Positions 7,685 through 18,395 of a stretch of DNA of 64,000 nt are shown piece after piece. Position numbers and translations under genes: made by a program. The notes beneath the pieces are model-generated. The model ran no database searches, was not told the origin of the DNA, and worked only from the letters and a program-made list of their open reading frames with translations. The DNA comes from Bacteroidia bacterium (GTDB lineage Bacteria; Bacteroidota; Bacteroidia; SXHM01), in assembly GCA_022072225.1 (NCBI GenBank), contig JAJVIC010000009.1:1-64000 (forward strand). Reading direction: 5' to 3'. Positions within the stretch are counted from its first letter, which is position 1; each line of letters begins with the position of its first letter.

Positions 7685-9295
7685 ATGAAGAAACTACTAC
7701 TTACCCTCTGCCTACTGCCCACTGCCTGCTGCCTACTTTCCCAGGCGCAGGTCTCCCTCAGCATCACCGACTTCGGTGCAGTCAATGACGGAACAACGCT
7801 TAACACCACAGCCATACAAAACGCGATTGACAGTTGTTTCAACGCAGGCGGTGGCGAGGTACATGTTCCTGCAGGCGGAACTTTTCTTAGCGGAACAATT
7901 TTCCTTAAAAGTAATGTGTTGTTATATCTCGACAGTGCGGCAATTTTAAAAGGCAGCGGCAATCCTGCACACTATCCCGAAATTGAATCGCAGGTGCGCG
8001 GCATGGCTGATGAATACCGCAAACGCTCACTCATTTATGCCGAAGGTGAAAGCAACATCGGCATCATTGGCAAAGGAACGCTGGACGGCAACAGTTTTGC
8101 TTCGGCATTTATAATTAATTCCAGTCAACGGGCATTTGGAGTCAGGTTTATCTCCTGCATAAATGTGCGTTATGAAGACATTACCATGAAGAACTCATCT
8201 TTCTGGATGATGCACAACTTAAATTGCGATACCTTGTTAATGTCGGGTTTAAAGATTAATAATTCTGGCGTTGGAAATAATGACGGAATTGCTTTTGACG
8301 GATGCCGTTATGTACGTATTCACGATTGCACAGTTGAAAGTTTTGATGACGCCATGGTGATGAAAACCACCAGCACTCATAATCTTTACGATGTGGAAGT
8401 CTGGAATTGTTCATTCTCAAGTCTTGCACGTGTAATTAAAATCGGCACCGAGACTGTGGGTGATATCAATAAAGTTCACATTCATGATTGCGTTGTTACA
8501 GAAGGTGGATTGGGTCAGCCGGGCGAGATTGGAATCAATGTGGCAAGCATTGACGGTGCGCATATTGACAGTGTGCTGATTGAAAACATTACTGTTTCGG
8601 GTGTGCAGGTTCCTATTGTAGTAAGGCTTGGCGACAGCAACCGACAGTATGTTGATTCACTTCCTCCTCTTCCTGCAGGAACATTTAAAAATCTTGTATT
8701 GCGAAATATTTCAGGCGAAGGTTTAAATAACCTTCCTTGTCACATCACCGGCATTCCCGACCATAGCTTAGAAAACGTTCATCTGGAAAACATTTCGTTC
8801 ACTGTTCCCGGTGGTTCTGCAGCAGTGGATTCAAACTATGTAGTTCCCGAAAACATTGAAGAACGCCCCGAAATGGATTTGTTCGGAAACACACTTCCTG
8901 CTTATGGAATTTATTTCCGTCATGTAAACGGATTAACATTAGACAGCGTTTGCTTTACGCCACTGCAAAGCGATGAGCGTGCCATGATATGGATTGACGA
9001 TGTTCAGAATATGACATTCAATGATGTTTGTCAGCCGCCAGTGTTTGGTGCAATCAAAGACGGCATGTTGGAAGATGCGTTACATTTAATTTACGATTTT
9101 CAAAACAATGTTATGGAAATAAAAAATCCTGAACACGGGAAACTTAGTATTTATGGAATGGATGGCAGATTAATTCTGTCAAACAATATTGACACAGAAA
9201 ATACCATTTTCAATATTTCTGATTTTCCTTTTGTCTGGAAATTTGAAACAGAAGAAGGAAAACTATCTTCAGGAAAAGTTTGGATAAAGCAATAA
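7685..9295 (+). CDS. Secreted glycoside hydrolase family 28 (polygalacturonase-like)
   Basis: This 536-residue secreted parallel beta-helix enzyme begins with a signal peptide (MKKLLLTLCLLPTACCLLSQ), coded by CTGCC-rich direct repeats. The mature part opens with VSLSITDFGAVNDGTTLNTT and GGGEVHVPAGGTF, the usual start of Pectate_lyase_3/GH28 helices. NNDGIAFDG and SFDDAMVMKT correspond to the NTD and DD catalytic blocks of GH28. A clear G-H-G block and the exact RIK are less obvious (VIKIGTE is seen), so the substrate may differ from plain polygalacturonan. The last 60 residues (KLSIYGMDGRLILSN to SSGKVWIKQ) look like a T9SS type A sorting tail. No other pectin-use genes are nearby. Confidence 0.85.
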   Translation: MKKLLLTLCLLPTACCLLSQAQVSLSITDFGAVNDGTTLNTTAIQNAIDSCFNAGGGEVHVPAGGTFLSGTIFLKSNVLLYLDSAAILKGSGNPAHYPEIESQVRGMADEYRKRSLIYAEGESNIGIIGKGTLDGNSFASAFIINSSQRAFGVRFISCINVRYEDITMKNSSFWMMHNLNCDTLLMSGLKINNSGVGNNDGIAFDGCRYVRIHDCTVESFDDAMVMKTTSTHNLYDVEVWNCSFSSLARVIKIGTETVGDINKVHIHDCVVTEGGLGQPGEIGINVASIDGAHIDSVLIENITVSGVQVPIVVRLGDSNRQYVDSLPPLPAGTFKNLVLRNISGEGLNNLPCHITGIPDHSLENVHLENISFTVPGGSAAVDSNYVVPENIEERPEMDLFGNTLPAYGIYFRHVNGLTLDSVCFTPLQSDERAMIWIDDVQNMTFNDVCQPPVFGAIKDGMLEDALHLIYDFQNNVMEIKNPEHGKLSIYGMDGRLILSNNIDTENTIFNISDFPFVWKFETEEGKLSSGKVWIKQ

Positions 9296-9301
9296 AATCC
9301 T

Positions 9302-9345
9302 TTGTGAACTTTGCGCAATCTTTGCGTTCTTTGCGGTTAAATCTA
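9302..9345. repeat. Short TTTGCG-rich direct repeats
   Basis: The gap before kbl contains repeated ACTTTGCG / TCTTTGCG / TCTTTGCGG words. A related stretch (ACCGCAAAGAGCGCAAAGAA) occurs near 27250. No coding or regulatory role is evident. Confidence 0.5.
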
Positions 9346-9358
9346 AAAGCATAAATCT

Positions 9359-10546
9359 ATGTATGGAGAACTGAAAAATCATCTTGAAACAGAACTGGAA
9401 AACATCCGCAATTCAGGATTATTTAAGAAAGAAAGAATAATAGAATCACCGCAAGGAGCGGAAATACAGGTAGGAGGGAAGACGGTAATTAATTTTTGTG
9501 CCAACAATTATCTTGGACTTTCAAGTCACCCCAAAGTAATTCAGGCAGCAAAAGATGTATTGGATGTGCGTGGCTACGGTATGTCGTCTGTGCGATTTAT
9601 CTGCGGCACACAGGACATTCACAAAACGTTGGAAAAAAAGATTTCTGATTTTCTGGGAACGGAAGACACCATTTTATATGCCGCAGCATTTGATGCCAAT
9701 GGTGGTGTGTTTGAACCTTTGTTCGGTGAAGAAGACGCCATTATTTCCGATGAACTGAATCATGCTTCCATTATTGATGGTGTTCGTTTGTGCAAGGCAC
9801 AACGCTACCGATACAAGAACAATGACATGGCTGACCTGGAAGCTCAATTGAAACAGGCGCAAGCACAACGCTTCAGAATCATTGTTACAGATGGTGCTTT
9901 CTCCATGGATGGATTTTTAGCAAAGCTGGATGAGGTGTGTGCACTTGCCGAAAAGTACAATGCGCTGGTAATGGTGGACGACAGCCACTGTACAGGCTTT
10001 GTAGGAAAAACAGGAAGAGGCACACACGAGCATTGTGGTGTGATGGGTAAGGTTGACATCATTACCGGAACCTTGGGCAAAGCCCTTGGCGGTGCGATGG
10101 GTGGCTTTACTTCGGGCAGAAAAGAAATTATTGAAATGCTGCGTCAGCGTTCACGTCCTTATTTGTTTTCCAATTCATTAGCACCTTCTATTGTTGGAGC
10201 TGCAACTGCAGTTTTTGATTTACTGAGTGAAACAACAGCACTTCGTGATAAGCTGATGGACAACACTGCCTATTTCCGCAAAGCTATGACAGCAGCGGGC
10301 TTTGATATACGCGAGGGTATTCATCCGATTGTTCCCATTATGTTGTACGATGCAAAAATTGCACAAGTCTTTGCCGATAAATTGTTAGCAGAAGGAATTT
10401 ATGTGATTGGTTTTTTCTATCCGGTTGTTCCAAAAGATAAAGCGCGTATCCGTGTTCAGATTTCTGCAGGACATGAGAGAGAACACTTAGATAAAGCTAT
10501 TGCTGCGTTTACCAAGGTGGGGAAAGAGTTGGGAGTGTTAAAGTAA
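9359..10546 (+). CDS. kbl: Glycine C-acetyltransferase (2-amino-3-ketobutyrate CoA ligase)
   Basis: This 395-residue PLP enzyme of the alpha-oxoamine synthase family cleaves 2-amino-3-oxobutanoate with CoA to glycine and acetyl-CoA in threonine breakdown. The length and the opening ([20 protein letters not shown]) match Kbl rather than BioF or serine palmitoyltransferase. Visible motifs are [37 protein letters not shown] and [14 protein letters not shown] with the PLP lysine K241. No threonine dehydrogenase gene is adjacent. Convergent with the phoD-like gene 3 bases away. Confidence 0.95.
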   Translation: MYGELKNHLETELENIRNSGLFKKERIIESPQGAEIQVGGKTVINFCANNYLGLSSHPKVIQAAKDVLDVRGYGMSSVRFICGTQDIHKTLEKKISDFLGTEDTILYAAAFDANGGVFEPLFGEEDAIISDELNHASIIDGVRLCKAQRYRYKNNDMADLEAQLKQAQAQRFRIIVTDGAFSMDGFLAKLDEVCALAEKYNALVMVDDSHCTGFVGKTGRGTHEHCGVMGKVDIITGTLGKALGGAMGGFTSGRKEIIEMLRQRSRPYLFSNSLAPSIVGAATAVFDLLSETTALRDKLMDNTAYFRKAMTAAGFDIREGIHPIVPIMLYDAKIAQVFADKLLAEGIYVIGFFYPVVPKDKARIRVQISAGHEREHLDKAIAAFTKVGKELGVLK

Positions 10547-10549
10547 ATT

Positions 10550-12058
10550 CTATTTACGCTCACCGCTATAGTCAGAGTGATAAACTCTGAAACTGCTGAT
10601 TACTTCATTGTCTTCGTCAATGATGCTGAGTGTTACGTATTTGTTTTCCACAATGTCAACTTTTCCGAAAGCATTTTTGAAATTCAGGTTGCCGATTCCA
10701 TTACCGCCCTGGTTCCATATTTCATCTCCAATATCATACATCATTGTTCCGTTGCCCACTAAATTCAAAAAGTAAGCAAGGTAAGTTCCGGTAACGCTCA
10801 TGCCGCTTGCATTCATTTCCGGCAAGCCTGCATTGGTTCCGTCATCCATTACATTGTGGTGAGTATCACCGCTGATGACGATCACATCTTTAATGTTTTC
10901 CTGTTTTATGAAATTCAGAAAATCTTCCTGTTCTTTTGGATATCCCGCAAAATAAGAAGCAAAGCCTGTAGCCATGTGAAAACCATTGTAGCCTTTCGCC
11001 TGTATCTTTTGAATCTTCATTCCTTTGTCGATCAGCTTTCGCAATGCTTTGTTAAAAGGTGCACCGCTGACAATAAATTTCCAGTCAGCATTTGAATTTT
11101 TTAAACCGTTTTTCAGCCATTGCATTTGTTTTACACCAAACAAAGTTACGCTGTCTTTTGGAGAAAATGACCAGGTGTTTTTCTTTGAATCATAACTGAA
11201 ATTAGCGGCCAGCGGGTCTTCGTGTGCTGAGCAGCGGTCAACAAAAAAGAACTCGGCATTGCCGAATTTAAAGCTGTGGTAAATACCTTCACTGGTATCA
11301 ACCATTTCATACCCCGGAAAAAATTCGGTGTATCCTTTTATCACATTTCTCCGCCATGCCGGAGGAAACGAATCAATAATAAACCTGTGTTCAACCTTTC
11401 CTTTAAAATTACTGCGGATGTCATTTTTGTTGTATCGCCCACCATTTCCACCCACATAATCATTGTCATCATAGATGTAATCAATCGGAATGTTGTACAA
11501 CATTTCTTTCATTACTTTTTCGTCATAACGTTTGCGATAAGAGTAAGCAACTTTTGAGTAGTCGGCAGAATAATCAGGAGCAATCTGGTAGTCCGGATAC
11601 GTAAAATCACCTGTATGGAGCAAGAATCGCGGATTTTGTTTTGGAATAACATCAAACACCTTCATGTTCTCTGTTTCCTGGCAGGAGCCTGTTACAAAAG
11701 TGTAATTCCCTCTTTTCCCGTTTTCAGGAAAGGTTATAAAGCTGCCCTGAATGCTGTCTTTTTTTTCACTAACAAAGAAAGAATACAGATACTTGGTATC
11801 AGGTTTCAGTCCTGAAAAATTAACAATTGCTGTGTTGAATTTTTCTTTGGTGGTAAAAGCCTGAAACGATTTTGTATCGTTTTCACTTCCATTTTCTGAA
11901 AGAAGAACCGTAATAGTTTGTGGCTGTTCGGTGCAGAGATACATCCGTGCACTGGTAGACGTTACGCCACCAATAGCAGGACCATTTATAATGAATTGGC
12001 TTTTTGCAGTAAAAGAAAAAAGGGTGAGAAGAAGAAAAAGTAAACTATTTCTTTTCAA
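10550..12058 (-). CDS. PhoD-like alkaline phosphatase/phosphodiesterase
   Basis: This 502-residue secreted metallophosphatase of the PhoD family has a signal peptide ([21 protein letters not shown]). An N-terminal fibronectin-like domain (about residues 22-115) is followed by the calcineurin-like domain: [38 protein letters not shown] and [13 protein letters not shown]. The start codon lies inside the aspS coding end (14-base overlap), so it is probably translated from the aspS transcript. Enzymes of this type release phosphate from phosphodiesters and cell-wall polymers. The actual substrate is unknown. Confidence 0.87.
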   Translation of the reverse strand: MKRNSLLFLLLTLFSFTAKSQFIINGPAIGGVTSTSARMYLCTEQPQTITVLLSENGSENDTKSFQAFTTKEKFNTAIVNFSGLKPDTKYLYSFFVSEKKDSIQGSFITFPENGKRGNYTFVTGSCQETENMKVFDVIPKQNPRFLLHTGDFTYPDYQIAPDYSADYSKVAYSYRKRYDEKVMKEMLYNIPIDYIYDDNDYVGGNGGRYNKNDIRSNFKGKVEHRFIIDSFPPAWRRNVIKGYTEFFPGYEMVDTSEGIYHSFKFGNAEFFFVDRCSAHEDPLAANFSYDSKKNTWSFSPKDSVTLFGVKQMQWLKNGLKNSNADWKFIVSGAPFNKALRKLIDKGMKIQKIQAKGYNGFHMATGFASYFAGYPKEQEDFLNFIKQENIKDVIVISGDTHHNVMDDGTNAGLPEMNASGMSVTGTYLAYFLNLVGNGTMMYDIGDEIWNQGGNGIGNLNFKNAFGKVDIVENKYVTLSIIDEDNEVISSFRVYHSDYSGERK

Positions 12059-13793
12059 GCTGAATTCCGAGTTCTTTGAGTTGCTCAGGATTTATCGTTG
12101 AAGGAGAATCAATCATCATATCGCGCCCTGAATTATTTTTCGGGAAAGCGATAAAGTCACGGATAGAATCAGAGCCGCCAAACAACGAACAAAGCCTGTC
12201 GAAGCCAAAGGCAATACCACCATGTGGAGGAGCACCAAACTCAAACGCATTCATCAGAAAGCCGAATTGATATTGCGCATCTTCTTTAGTAAAGCCAAGC
12301 ACTTCAAACATTTTTGCCTGTAAATCTCTGTTGTGGATTCTTATAGAACCGCCACCCACTTCCACACCATTGATGACCATGTCATAAGCATTTGCACGTA
12401 TCTTTCCCGGATCGGTTTCAAGCAAGGAAATATCTTCCGGTTTAGGAGAAGTAAACGGATGGTGCATTGCATGCCAACGATTTGTTTCTTCACTCCATTC
12501 CAATAATGGAAAGTCAACCACCCAAAGCGGAGAAAAAACATCTTTATCGCGGAAGCCAAGTCGGCTACCCATTTCCAGGCGCAGTTCGCTCAATGCTTTT
12601 CTTGTTTTTGAATCTGCACCGCTAAGAACAAGAATTAAATCTCCTGGCTGTGCATTAAATGCTGCTGCCCACTTTTTCAATTCTTCTTCGTTGTAAAATT
12701 TATCAACCGAAGATTTTAAAGTTCCGTCTGCATTATAGCGCAGGTAAATTAAACCGCCTGCACCTAATTGCGGACGTTTTACAAACTCGGTTAACTCGTC
12801 TAATTGTTTGCGGGTATATTCTGCACAACCTTTGGCACAAATTCCTAACACTGTTTCAGCATCATCAAATATTTTGAAGCTTTTTCCTTTTACTAATTCA
12901 GTCAACTCAACAAACTTCATTTCAAAACGCGTATCAGGCTTGTCGTTCCCGTAATATTTCATGGCATCGGCATAGGTCATGCGTGGCAATGAAACAATGT
13001 CCACCCCTTTTACTTTTTTGAAAAGATTTTTCACCAATCCTTCAAACGTATTCAGAATATCTTCCTGTTCAACAAAGCTCATTTCGCAGTCTATCTGTGT
13101 GAACTCTGGTTGGCGGTCGGCACGCAGATCCTCATCACGGAAACATTTTACAATCTGATAATATTTGTCAAAACCACCTACCATCAAAATCTGTTTGAAA
13201 GTTTGCGGTGATTGCGGTAAGGCATAAAATTCTCCTTGGTTCATACGAGAAGGAACCACAAAATCGCGCGCTCCTTCGGGTGTTGATTTAATCAGCACAG
13301 GTGTTTCTACTTCAAGGAAACCTTGTAAGTCAAGGTAATTGCGTGTTTCAATTGCCATGCGGTGGCGCAACTCTAAATTCTTTCTTACTGCGCTTCTGCG
13401 CAAATCGAGGTAGCGGTATTTCATGCGCAGTTCATCACCGCCATCCGTATTATCCTCTATGGTGAAAGGTGGAGTAATGGCAGCATTCAGTACTTCAATT
13501 TTGTCAACGATGATTTCAATTTCACCAGTTGGCATTTTCAGATTTTTGCTGCTGCGTTCAGCAACTTTTCCTGTAATTTTTATTACAAATTCCCTTCCCA
13601 GTTTGCGTGCTTCAAGGCAAAGCGCAGAGTTGGTTTCCATATTGAAAGCCAATTGCGTTAATCCATAACGGTCGCGTAAATCTATGAAGGTCATTCCGCC
13701 CAAATCGCGTGAGCGTTGTACCCAACCGGCAAGTGTTACTGTTTTTCCTGTATCAGCTATGTTTAATTCTCCGCAAGTGTTTGTTCTGTGCAT
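12045..13793 (-). CDS. aspS: Aspartyl-tRNA synthetase
   Basis: This 582-residue bacterial-type class II synthetase charges tRNA-Asp. The OB-fold anticodon-binding domain ([19 protein letters not shown]) is at residues about 18-45. Class II motif 2 appears as [18 protein letters not shown], and the bacterial GAD insertion follows in the middle. Motif 3 is [16 protein letters not shown] near the C-terminus. Length is normal for bacterial AspRS. It overlaps the phoD-like gene downstream by 14 bases. Confidence 0.97.
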   Translation of the reverse strand: MHRTNTCGELNIADTGKTVTLAGWVQRSRDLGGMTFIDLRDRYGLTQLAFNMETNSALCLEARKLGREFVIKITGKVAERSSKNLKMPTGEIEIIVDKIEVLNAAITPPFTIEDNTDGGDELRMKYRYLDLRRSAVRKNLELRHRMAIETRNYLDLQGFLEVETPVLIKSTPEGARDFVVPSRMNQGEFYALPQSPQTFKQILMVGGFDKYYQIVKCFRDEDLRADRQPEFTQIDCEMSFVEQEDILNTFEGLVKNLFKKVKGVDIVSLPRMTYADAMKYYGNDKPDTRFEMKFVELTELVKGKSFKIFDDAETVLGICAKGCAEYTRKQLDELTEFVKRPQLGAGGLIYLRYNADGTLKSSVDKFYNEEELKKWAAAFNAQPGDLILVLSGADSKTRKALSELRLEMGSRLGFRDKDVFSPLWVVDFPLLEWSEETNRWHAMHHPFTSPKPEDISLLETDPGKIRANAYDMVINGVEVGGGSIRIHNRDLQAKMFEVLGFTKEDAQYQFGFLMNAFEFGAPPHGGIAFGFDRLCSLFGGSDSIRDFIAFPKNNSGRDMMIDSPSTINPEQLKELGIQLEKK

Positions 13794-13857
13794 GTTCTGT
13801 TTTTAAAGAGGCAGCGAAATTAAGAAATCATAGGAAACGTATATAGATTGCAGAAAA

Positions 13858-13888
13858 ACTTAGTGTATCTTAGTGCTCTTAGTGGTAA
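13858..13888. repeat. Short CTTAGTG direct repeats in a leader
   Basis: Three close copies of a CTTAGTG-type word lie directly before the dioxygenase gene. A TTG codon at 13848 opens the frame through this repeat, but the ATG at 13893 behind it is the better start. Confidence 0.5.
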
Positions 13889-13892
13889 GAGC

Positions 13893-14942
13893 ATGAAACA
13901 ATACTTTATTGACGAACAACAACAGCTTCCTTTAGTAATTGAACCGGAAGGCGATAAATCTGCCGAAGGACTGAAAGAATACATCCGCAAAAATCACAAG
14001 GAGTTGATAGATAAAATGTATAAACACGGAGCGATTTTATTCCGGGGTTTCGATATTAATTCACCTAAAGTGTTTGAAGAAATTTCTGCGCTTGTTGACC
14101 CGAATTTGAAGAACGACTACCTCGGCACTTCGCCCCGCGACAAGGTAGCGGGAACGGATTATGTTTTTTCGGCAAGCGAGTTGCCGGGCTTTTACCCTAT
14201 CCCGCAGCACTGCGAAATGAGCTACATGAAAAACAAACCGGTCAAGTTGTTTTTCTATTGTAATATAGAACCGGAATATGGTGGAGAAACACCAGTCTGC
14301 AATTTCCGAAAAGTTTACACCGAGCTGGATGCAGAAGTGAAACGTGAGTTTGAAAAGCGCAGACTGAAATTGGTTCGTAATTACAGTGCTCCGGGTAAAC
14401 GCAGCAAGTTCAATCTTTGGGAATTAAAAAGTTGGCCGGATATTTTTCATACCACCGATAAGGAAGAAGTAGAAAAACAATTTCGCAAATACGAAGTTGA
14501 TTTTGCATGGAAAGAAAATGGTGATTTAAGGTTGACACACATTAACGATGCTGTTGTTGCGCATCCTGTCACTAAAGAAAAAGTGTGGTTTAATCACACG
14601 CAGGTTTTTAATATTGATGCTGCACCAATAGAATACGAATTTATTCATCAAAGGCAGAAACGTATGAAAACATTGATGATGAAATTGTTTTTAAATGTGG
14701 CAACTAAACTGAAAAAAAGCAGAACGCCTCCCGAAGAACAAAGTATGAATATGTTGTTTGCGGATGGAACAGAAATTCCCGAAAAGTATATCCGCAACAT
14801 TGAAGAAACCATCTGGAAAAACATGGTGATTTTTCCCTGGAAGAAAAACGATTTACTGGCAATTGATAACCTTGGAACCTCACACGGCAGGCTACCTTAT
14901 GAAGGTAAGCGGCAAGTGCTGGTTTGCTGGAGCGAAGAATAA
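13893..14942 (+). CDS. TauD/TfdA-family Fe(II)/2-oxoglutarate dioxygenase
   Basis: This protein of about 349 residues begins MKQYFIDEQQQLPLVIEP at 13893. The facial triad is visible: HCEMSYMKNKPV supplies the first His and the acidic residue, and SHGRLPYEG-RQVLVCW near the C-terminus supplies the second His and the 2OG-binding Arg. GAILFRGFDI and GGETPVCNFRKVY are also typical of SyrP/TauD-like members. The substrate is unknown. These enzymes hydroxylate amino acids or small acids. It is 42 bases upstream of the ceramidase gene, so the two may be co-transcribed. Confidence 0.85.
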   Translation: MKQYFIDEQQQLPLVIEPEGDKSAEGLKEYIRKNHKELIDKMYKHGAILFRGFDINSPKVFEEISALVDPNLKNDYLGTSPRDKVAGTDYVFSASELPGFYPIPQHCEMSYMKNKPVKLFFYCNIEPEYGGETPVCNFRKVYTELDAEVKREFEKRRLKLVRNYSAPGKRSKFNLWELKSWPDIFHTTDKEEVEKQFRKYEVDFAWKENGDLRLTHINDAVVAHPVTKEKVWFNHTQVFNIDAAPIEYEFIHQRQKRMKTLMMKLFLNVATKLKKSRTPPEEQSMNMLFADGTEIPEKYIRNIEETIWKNMVIFPWKKNDLLAIDNLGTSHGRLPYEGKRQVLVCWSEE

Positions 14943-14984
14943 AATTTTCTACTTTTAACCTCACAATTCTAATCCCCGAATTTT

Positions 14985-16757
14985 ATGTTTGAAGTTGGAA
15001 CCGGCAAAACCGACATTACCGTTGATAAAAAAGGTGTAGGCATGATGGGCTACGGCATGTTTCGAAACATCGTGTTGGGTGTTGAAACCCCCATCTATGC
15101 ACGTGCTGTAGTATTCCGCGATTCCAACACAGGAAAAAAACTGGCGTATGTAAATGCTGAAATCTGTTTTATAACAATTGCCATAAAAAACGGAGTGGTA
15201 AAACGTTTTGCACGTCACCATGAAGAGTTAGGCTACACCGAACAAAATCTTTTTCTTACGGCACAACATACCCACAGCGCACCGGGCGGTTATTCCAATT
15301 ACGGGCTTTACAACATGAGCATACCCGGTTTTGTACCCGAAGTTTATACCAAAGTTGTGGACGGAATTGTAGAAGCAATTTTGCAGGCGGAAAAAAATCT
15401 GCAGTCTGCAGAACTTAAAATTGCAACCGGAACATTTGACGCTGGTTTAGAAGTGGCTTTCAACCGTTCAGTGCATGCTTATAACCTGAATCCCGAAGTA
15501 AAAGTAAAGCGCACAGAAAAAGACAAACACCTTGCCGTTGACCGCGAAATGACCTTGCTTCGCATTGATACGCCCGAAGGTAAACCCATTGCATCAGTCA
15601 ACTGGTTTGGCGTACACACCACCAGTTTGAGCAACGATAATCACCTTATTTGCAGCGATAACAAAGGCTATGCAGCACACTACCACGAAGAAGAAATGCG
15701 TCATCATGGTAAAGAAAATTTCATCTCTATTTTTGCGCAACATGTTTCGGGCGATGTAACACCCAATTTTATTTGGGATAAAAAGAAAAACTGGATGCGC
15801 GGAAAATTTGAAAACGATTTCGACAGCGCAAAATTCAACGGCAACCTGCAATACGAGAAAGCAAAGGAAATTTTTGAAAAAGCTAAAACAGCCAAAGTTC
15901 TTTTACCTGAAATTGATTTTGTGAAAATGAATTTCGATTTTCGTAACATCACTTGCGACCCTGAATTTGCAAATGGAAAAACCAATGCACGCACTGGACC
16001 ATCCTGTCATGGCGTTGCTTTTTTCGCAGGCACACTTGAAGGACCCGGAATGCCAAAGCCTGTTACAGTGGCAGCAACCGTATTGTCAAGATTAATAAAA
16101 GTCTGGGAAAAAGCCACCCTGCGTTTTATGAATGATGAACGCAGAAAAAGCGTAACAGAGAAATACATTATACAAGGCAAAAAAGATATTTTGGTTGAAA
16201 CCGGTGAGCGAAGAATGCTGGGAACACCAAATGTGAAAAATCTTTTCATTCCCGGCTGGGCTGATAAAAGCATTGGTACATTTAAAGAATATCACCGCAA
16301 CGGAAGTCTTGACAACAAACCTTGGATTCCTCAGGTTTTGCCTTTTCACATTGCCATAATCGGCAATTTGGCATTGGTTGGTATTCCATGTGAGATAACT
16401 ACTATTGCCGGACAACGCTTAAGAAACACTGTTGCTGAAGTATTGAAACAACGCGGAGTAGAGCGTGTACTGATTTCTTCTTACACCAATGCTTATTGCG
16501 GATATGTTACTACTTATGAAGAATACCAGATGCAGTGTTACGAAGGCGGGCACACCGTTTACGGTGAATATACCTTGGCTGCTTTTCAAACGAAATTCAA
16601 ATTTCTTGCCGAGCAACTTTTGAAAAAACCGGAAGAACGTAATTTAGAAGAAAAAGCAGAACCGGCACAGTTTACTGAAGAAGAAATAGCAAAACGCACT
16701 TATAAACACGAAACGCAAAAACGTTTAATTAAAATGGCAGAAGCCGGTAAAATTTAA
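14985..16757 (+). CDS. Neutral/alkaline ceramidase-like amidohydrolase
   Basis: This 590-residue protein matches the N-terminal catalytic domain of neutral ceramidases (PF04734): VGTGKTDITVDKKGVGMMGYG, zinc-site AQHTHSAPGGYSNY, WFGVHTTSLSNDN, and SSYTNAYCGYVTTYEEY with late Tyr and Glu residues. Family enzymes split ceramide into sphingoid base and fatty acid. Many Bacteroidota make sphingolipids, so a role in their turnover is plausible. It has no recognisable signal peptide, unlike typical secreted ceramidases. It is followed after 5 bases by the gmhA-like gene, suggesting one operon. Confidence 0.85.
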   Translation: MFEVGTGKTDITVDKKGVGMMGYGMFRNIVLGVETPIYARAVVFRDSNTGKKLAYVNAEICFITIAIKNGVVKRFARHHEELGYTEQNLFLTAQHTHSAPGGYSNYGLYNMSIPGFVPEVYTKVVDGIVEAILQAEKNLQSAELKIATGTFDAGLEVAFNRSVHAYNLNPEVKVKRTEKDKHLAVDREMTLLRIDTPEGKPIASVNWFGVHTTSLSNDNHLICSDNKGYAAHYHEEEMRHHGKENFISIFAQHVSGDVTPNFIWDKKKNWMRGKFENDFDSAKFNGNLQYEKAKEIFEKAKTAKVLLPEIDFVKMNFDFRNITCDPEFANGKTNARTGPSCHGVAFFAGTLEGPGMPKPVTVAATVLSRLIKVWEKATLRFMNDERRKSVTEKYIIQGKKDILVETGERRMLGTPNVKNLFIPGWADKSIGTFKEYHRNGSLDNKPWIPQVLPFHIAIIGNLALVGIPCEITTIAGQRLRNTVAEVLKQRGVERVLISSYTNAYCGYVTTYEEYQMQCYEGGHTVYGEYTLAAFQTKFKFLAEQLLKKPEERNLEEKAEPAQFTEEEIAKRTYKHETQKRLIKMAEAGKI

Positions 16758-16762
16758 CCTGA

Positions 16763-17338
16763 ATGAGTAACAGCATCCGCAAAAATTTAGAAGAAGCAAA
16801 AAATATACTCGACATATTTTTGTCGGATGAGCGAAATATTCTTGCCATTGAAAAAGCAGGAGCAATATCAGTAGCTGCGCTTAAAAAGAACAATAAGATT
16901 ATTTCGTGCGGCAATGGTGGTTCTATGAGTGATGCCATGCACTTTGCTGAAGAAATGACAGGGCGCTTTCGTGATGACCGCAAACCTTTTGCCGCTATTG
17001 CCATTTCCGACCCTGCTTATATTACCTGTACTGCTAACGATTACGGTTTTGAACACATTTTTTCGCGCTTTGTTGAAGCACATGGAAAAAGCGGTGATGT
17101 CTTACTAGCTATAAGCACCAGCGGCAATTCAAAAAATATTTTGAATGCGGCAAACATTGCCAAGCAAAATGGAATGCAAATTATTGCGCTCACCGGAAAA
17201 GACGGAGGAAAACTTGCTTCGGCCTGCGATGTTGAAATTCGTGCACCGCACTCTGAATATGCTGACAGGGCACAGGAAATACACATTAAAGTTATTCACG
17301 CGCTAATTGATTTTATTGAGCAACAGATGAAAGCTTAA
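16763..17338 (+). CDS. gmhA: Sedoheptulose 7-phosphate isomerase-type SIS-domain protein
   Basis: This 191-residue SIS-domain sugar-phosphate isomerase would convert sedoheptulose 7-phosphate to glycero-manno-heptose 7-phosphate for lipopolysaccharide heptose. Seen motifs are SCGNGGSMSDAMHFAEEMTGRF, ISDPAYITCTANDYGFEHIF, ISTSGNSKNI and a late HIKVIHALIDFIEQ, all in the GmhA positions. No other heptose genes are adjacent, so a related SIS isomerase cannot be ruled out. Confidence 0.88.
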   Translation: MSNSIRKNLEEAKNILDIFLSDERNILAIEKAGAISVAALKKNNKIISCGNGGSMSDAMHFAEEMTGRFRDDRKPFAAIAISDPAYITCTANDYGFEHIFSRFVEAHGKSGDVLLAISTSGNSKNILNAANIAKQNGMQIIALTGKDGGKLASACDVEIRAPHSEYADRAQEIHIKVIHALIDFIEQQMKA

Positions 17339-17343
17339 TCATT

Positions 17344-17351
17344 TATATTTG
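17344..17351 (+). promoter_or_regulatory. -7 promoter element of tpx
   Basis: TATATTTG is a perfect TAnnTTTG match 24 bases before the tpx ATG. The nearest TTG is 25 bases upstream, slightly far for the -33 element. Confidence 0.45.
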
Positions 17352-17375
17352 CGCAAAAATTTATAAAACATATTT

Positions 17376-17888
17376 ATGGCAACCGTAACATTAAAAGGAA
17401 AAGAAGTTCAACTGAAAGGAAATTTACCCAAAGTGGGCGCAAAGGCTGAAGATTTTACAGCAGTAAAAACCGATCTGAGCGAAGTAAGTCTGTATGATTT
17501 TGAAGATAAAGTAAAAGTAGTGATTGGTGTTCCGAGCCTTGATACCGGAGTATGCGCAACTGAAACAAGAACATTTAATAAAAAATTAGAAAGCAAAGAA
17601 GGTGTTGTTGGTTTGGTGGTTTCAAAAGATTTGCCTTTTGCACAACGCAGATTTTGCGAAACAGAGGGAATTAAAAACGTTGTTGCGCTTTCTGATTATC
17701 GCTACAACGATTTTTGCAATGAATACAAAACTGAAATTGTTACAGGCGGCATGAAAGGATTAAGTGCCCGCGCAGTTTTTGTAGTAGATAAAACAAACGT
17801 TATCCGCTATGTGCAATTAGTTCCTGAAATTTCAACGGAACCAAACTATGATGAAGTTTTGGCTGCGGTTGATGAATTGCTGAAATAG
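17376..17888 (+). CDS. tpx: Thiol peroxidase (atypical 2-Cys peroxiredoxin)
   Basis: This 170-residue cytoplasmic peroxidase reduces alkyl hydroperoxides with thioredoxin as donor. The peroxidatic cysteine is C60 in PSLDTGVCATETR and the resolving cysteine is C94 in RRFCETEG, the E. coli Tpx pattern. Length is standard. The stop codon abuts the stop of the convergent DinB gene with no gap. Confidence 0.96.
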   Translation: MATVTLKGKEVQLKGNLPKVGAKAEDFTAVKTDLSEVSLYDFEDKVKVVIGVPSLDTGVCATETRTFNKKLESKEGVVGLVVSKDLPFAQRRFCETEGIKNVVALSDYRYNDFCNEYKTEIVTGGMKGLSARAVFVVDKTNVIRYVQLVPEISTEPNYDEVLAAVDELLK

Positions 17889-18395
17889 TTATTTAAGAGC
17901 CTTACTTCTTTCCTGCACTTCTTCGGCAGTCAAGCCGTAAAGTGCAGGATTTTTTATATCCAGCATTCCCAAATAAATAAAGATTTGTCCTCGGTGATGA
18001 ATTTCGTGTTCGCACATGGCACGCAACCATTTCCATATCGTAATGGGCGTTCCGGCAGGTGTAATGCATTTTTTCTGCAAGTCTTCGTCCGTAAGCTTTG
18101 CAAACAGTTCCATCGATTCTGCGTGAAGCCGGTTCATATATGCAACCGTATTTTCATAGCCTTCTGCTAATTCTTTTCCGCAACCGGGGTAAGCACTTGG
18201 TCTACCTGAAACGGTTTCGCCATACATAAAGCGTTCAATGGTAGCTAGGTGGCGAATTAAATCACCGATGGTAAATTTGCCTTGCTTATAAGTCCATTCA
18301 ATGTGTTCAGGCGGAATTTCTTTAATGATGTTGAGAGTACGCCCGCGCAGTTTTTCGTAATAATCAAGAAAGGGAGCAATGGTTGTAATTTCCAT
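17889..18395 (-). CDS. DinB-like four-helix protein
   Basis: This 168-residue protein is of the DinB/YfiT superfamily. The three metal-binding histidines are present: H in LIRHLATIERFM and two in MCEHEIHHRGQIFIYL. Family members are often thiol-dependent S-transferases or hydrolases; the substrate is unknown. It starts one base after the pyrF stop, so it is probably the second gene of a pyrF-dinB unit. Confidence 0.85.
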   Translation of the reverse strand: MEITTIAPFLDYYEKLRGRTLNIIKEIPPEHIEWTYKQGKFTIGDLIRHLATIERFMYGETVSGRPSAYPGCGKELAEGYENTVAYMNRLHAESMELFAKLTDEDLQKKCITPAGTPITIWKWLRAMCEHEIHHRGQIFIYLGMLDIKNPALYGLTAEEVQERSKALK

